This document shows positions 62,615 to 64,000 of a stretch of 64,000 nucleotides of DNA, piece by piece (positions within the stretch are counted from its first letter, which is position 1; each line of letters begins with the position of its first letter). Source of the DNA: Sphingobacteriia bacterium (lineage in GTDB: Bacteria; Bacteroidota; Bacteroidia; Chitinophagales; Chitinophagaceae). Location of the stretch: contig RDZY01000031.1 in assembly GCA_004294135.1 (NCBI GenBank), forward strand, positions 1 to 64,000, written 5' to 3'. The translations under genes were made by a program, and so were the position numbers. The notes below the pieces were generated by a model. The model saw only the letters and a program-made list of their open reading frames with translations, did not search any database and had not been told where the DNA came from.

Positions 62615-62629
62615 GCTATTTATAGCTGG
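62612..62629. promoter_or_regulatory. Palindrome next to the kdp promoter
   Basis: CCAGCTA and TAGCTGG flank four central bases (perfect seven-base arms). It abuts the -24 element of the candidate sigma-54 promoter. It could be an extra operator, for example for an integration host factor-like or repressor protein, or chance. Confidence 0.35.
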
Positions 62630-62701
62630 ATGGGAAGCCTGTAAACTCAATCAGAATAAGGGTTTACGAATATTAAAGTTATTTTGCACCATGAGCAAAA
62701 A

Positions 62702-62753
62702 ATAAAACCCTTCCATTTTGAAAGGGTAGTTGTTCATTTTGGAAGGGTTTTAT
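62702..62753 (-). terminator. Terminator hairpin and possible enhancer site of kdp
   Basis: Thirteen-base perfect arms (62702-62714 and 62741-62753, core AAAACCCTTCC/GGAAGGGTTTT) lie 13 bases beyond the stop of the NtrC-type gene, with a T-rich run after it on the minus strand, so it can end that transcript. The same interval holds two direct copies of CATTTTGrAAGGG (cores starting 62714 and 62735), 21 bases apart, which is two helical turns. Such spacing is that of upstream activator sites for an enhancer-binding protein about 100 bases before the promoter. Confidence 0.55.
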
Positions 62754-62765
62754 AATTAGATCAAC

Positions 62766-64000
62766 CTAAATTGGTAGCTGGTATTCTTCTAATTTTCGGT
62801 AAAGTGTGGTAAGCCCTATTCCCATTAATTCTGCCGCTTTGGTTTTATTACCTTTTGTATATTGTAGTACTTTTTGGATATGGTTTTTTTCTACACTGGC
62901 AAGGCTTAACTGATCTGTTGTATTTGGTTGCTGCTGTTGTATATTATAAGGTAGATGCTCGGGTAAAATAATATTTCCATCACTCATAATGCAGGCTCGC
63001 TCCAATACATTCTTTAATTCGCGGATATTTCCCTTCCAAATATGGCGCAGTAATATTGCCATTGTTTGCTGCTGAATTTGTGGACTATTTATCTTTTCTT
63101 TTGCAGCATAGCTTTGTAGTAAATATTGCGCCAATACTGGAATATCTTCCACCCTACTATTGAGTGATGGCAGGTTAATGGTAAAGCCGTTAAGTCGATA
63201 AAACAAATCTTCCCTAAAATTTCCCTTAGTTACCTCGTCAGCCAAATTTCTATTGGTGGCAGCAATAATTCGTATATCTACCTTAGTGGTTTTTTCATCT
63301 CCTAATTTTATGAACTCCCCGTTCTCAATCACACGCAATAATTTGGCCTGTAGTTCAATATTCATCTCCCCCATTTCATCTAGTAATAAAGTTCCCTTAT
63401 GCGCCAATTCTATCAATCCCTTTTTATCTTTTACTGCCCCAGTATAAGCACCTGCTTTGTGACCAAATAATTCTCCTTCTAATAATTCTTTGTTGAATGC
63501 ACTGCAATTAATGGCTATAAAGGTTTCTGTACTTCTTTTGCTTTCGGCATGAATGGCATTGGCAAAAACTTCTTTACCCGTTCCTGTTTCGCCTAATAAT
63601 AAAATATTGGCATTGGTAGGTGCAATTTTTTTAGCAAGTGCAATAGCTTCTAAAATGGCTGGACTATTGCCGATGATATTTTTTAGACTGTAAGTCACAG
63701 TCGATTTTACACTGATGATTTTTTTTCGTTGTAGTAAAACTTTATCTACCGCCTGGTGCAATAGTGGAATAATCCGATCATTGTCATCGCCCTTGGTAAT
63801 ATAGTCTAAAGCACCTTGCTTAATAGCAGTTACTCCATCAGAAATATTGCCATAAGCAGTTAATAAAATAACTTCAGCAAGGGGATGCTTCATTTTAAAT
63901 GGCACTATAAAATCTACCCCACTGCCGTCGGGTAATTTCACATCACAGAGTACTACATCAATACACTCTTTCTCGGCTATTTTCCAACCTGCTTTTAGTG
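62766..64000 (-). CDS. NtrC-type sigma-54 activator, cut by the window edge
   Basis: The 5' end lies beyond position 64000. Visible residues begin inside the receiver domain, with the phospho-acceptor Asp in VVLCDVKLPDGSG. An AAA+ sigma-54 activation domain follows with Walker A GETGTGKE, the sigma-54 contact loop as GAYTGA (instead of GAFTGA), Walker B LLLDEMGEM and sensor II WKGNIRELKN. The Fis-type HTH (KTKAAELMGIGLTTLYRKLE) ends it. It sits directly upstream of kdp in the same direction. It most likely replaces KdpE as the response regulator. Confidence 0.9.
   Translation of the reverse strand, partial: LKAGWKIAEKECIDVVLCDVKLPDGSGVDFIVPFKMKHPLAEVILLTAYGNISDGVTAIKQGALDYITKGDDNDRIIPLLHQAVDKVLLQRKKIISVKSTVTYSLKNIIGNSPAILEAIALAKKIAPTNANILLLGETGTGKEVFANAIHAESKRSTETFIAINCSAFNKELLEGELFGHKAGAYTGAVKDKKGLIELAHKGTLLLDEMGEMNIELQAKLLRVIENGEFIKLGDEKTTKVDIRIIAATNRNLADEVTKGNFREDLFYRLNGFTINLPSLNSRVEDIPVLAQYLLQSYAAKEKINSPQIQQQTMAILLRHIWKGNIRELKNVLERACIMSDGNIILPEHLPYNIQQQQPNTTDQLSLASVEKNHIQKVLQYTKGNKTKAAELMGIGLTTLYRKLEEYQLPI

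Noticed and set aside
1..64000. tRNA, rRNA or CRISPR array
   Set aside because: Intergenic stretches were read for TPsiC-like and anticodon-stem patterns, conserved rRNA tracts and regularly spaced repeats, and none was found. A covariance-model search would be decisive.

Overview
The window reads as chromosomal DNA of a Bacteroidota bacterium, most likely of the Chitinophagaceae type. The grounds are AT-rich sequence, almost no Shine-Dalgarno signals, two promoters of the Bacteroidota form (TTTG, 19 bases, TAnnTTTG) at merC and lysS, and gene families typical of the phylum (DUF5690, FIST plus hybrid kinase, GH3-type protein beside lptB, short adenylate kinase, split KdpD). The family-level placement is inference. 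No rRNA, tRNA, CRISPR array, prophage or complete insertion sequence was seen. The last gene runs off the right edge.

Layout. 1-6.6 kb: a large secreted beta-propeller (BNR/sortilin-like) protein, a DUF5690 membrane protein, an AAA/DUF4143 ATPase with tandem operator-like repeats, and a lipoprotein MsrB. 6.9-10.5 kb: adk, then paaZ and an enoyl-CoA hydratase-like gene (part of phenylacetate catabolism). 10.5-15 kb: an ABC/HlyD/TolC export operon whose ATPase has degenerate catalytic motifs. 15-18.2 kb: SbtA-type bicarbonate permease convergent with a SulP transporter plus beta-carbonic anhydrase pair, an inorganic-carbon handling locus. 18.2-22.3 kb: fabG, GH3-like enzyme, lptB, fatty acid desaturase. 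22.6-29.2 kb: an RND tripartite efflux operon and a NarL/LuxR response regulator. 29.3-33 kb: DUF1080 protein, CorA, MATE. 33-35.7 kb: FIST sensor plus hybrid histidine kinase. 35.8-39.5 kb: a metal-homeostasis locus (MerC, SCO, Fur-family regulator) with a clear operator inside a promoter, an epimerase and two small exported proteins. 39.5-44.1 kb: a MITE-like element exactly at the lpxD stop codon, lpxD, lysS, an SDR and gmk. 44.1-51.5 kb: a multi-PAS kinase, a hypothetical gene, an OmpA lipoprotein, a UvrD/PcrA helicase, and a GH5-fold protein with substituted active-site residues. 51.7-55 kb: an Nfu-type Fe-S protein, a GT-C-like membrane protein, PnuC and a NadR-like kinase (NAD precursor salvage). 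55-64 kb: the high-affinity potassium system (kdpF, A, B, C, a KdpD N-terminal protein and a separate histidine kinase), preceded by a 27-residue membrane microprotein, a candidate sigma-54 promoter with enhancer-like repeats, and an NtrC-type regulator.

How it fits together: most of the window is housekeeping and envelope transport. The parts that most merit attention are the apparent sigma-54/NtrC control of kdp together with an extra microprotein, the inactive-looking GH5 protein, the degenerate ABC ATPase, the bicarbonate locus, a short promoter-to-terminator unit in front of lysS, the MerC/Fur operator, and two classes of short repeats (a MITE and a dispersed intergenic repeat). None of these is proven here to be a new system; each rests on sequence reading alone.
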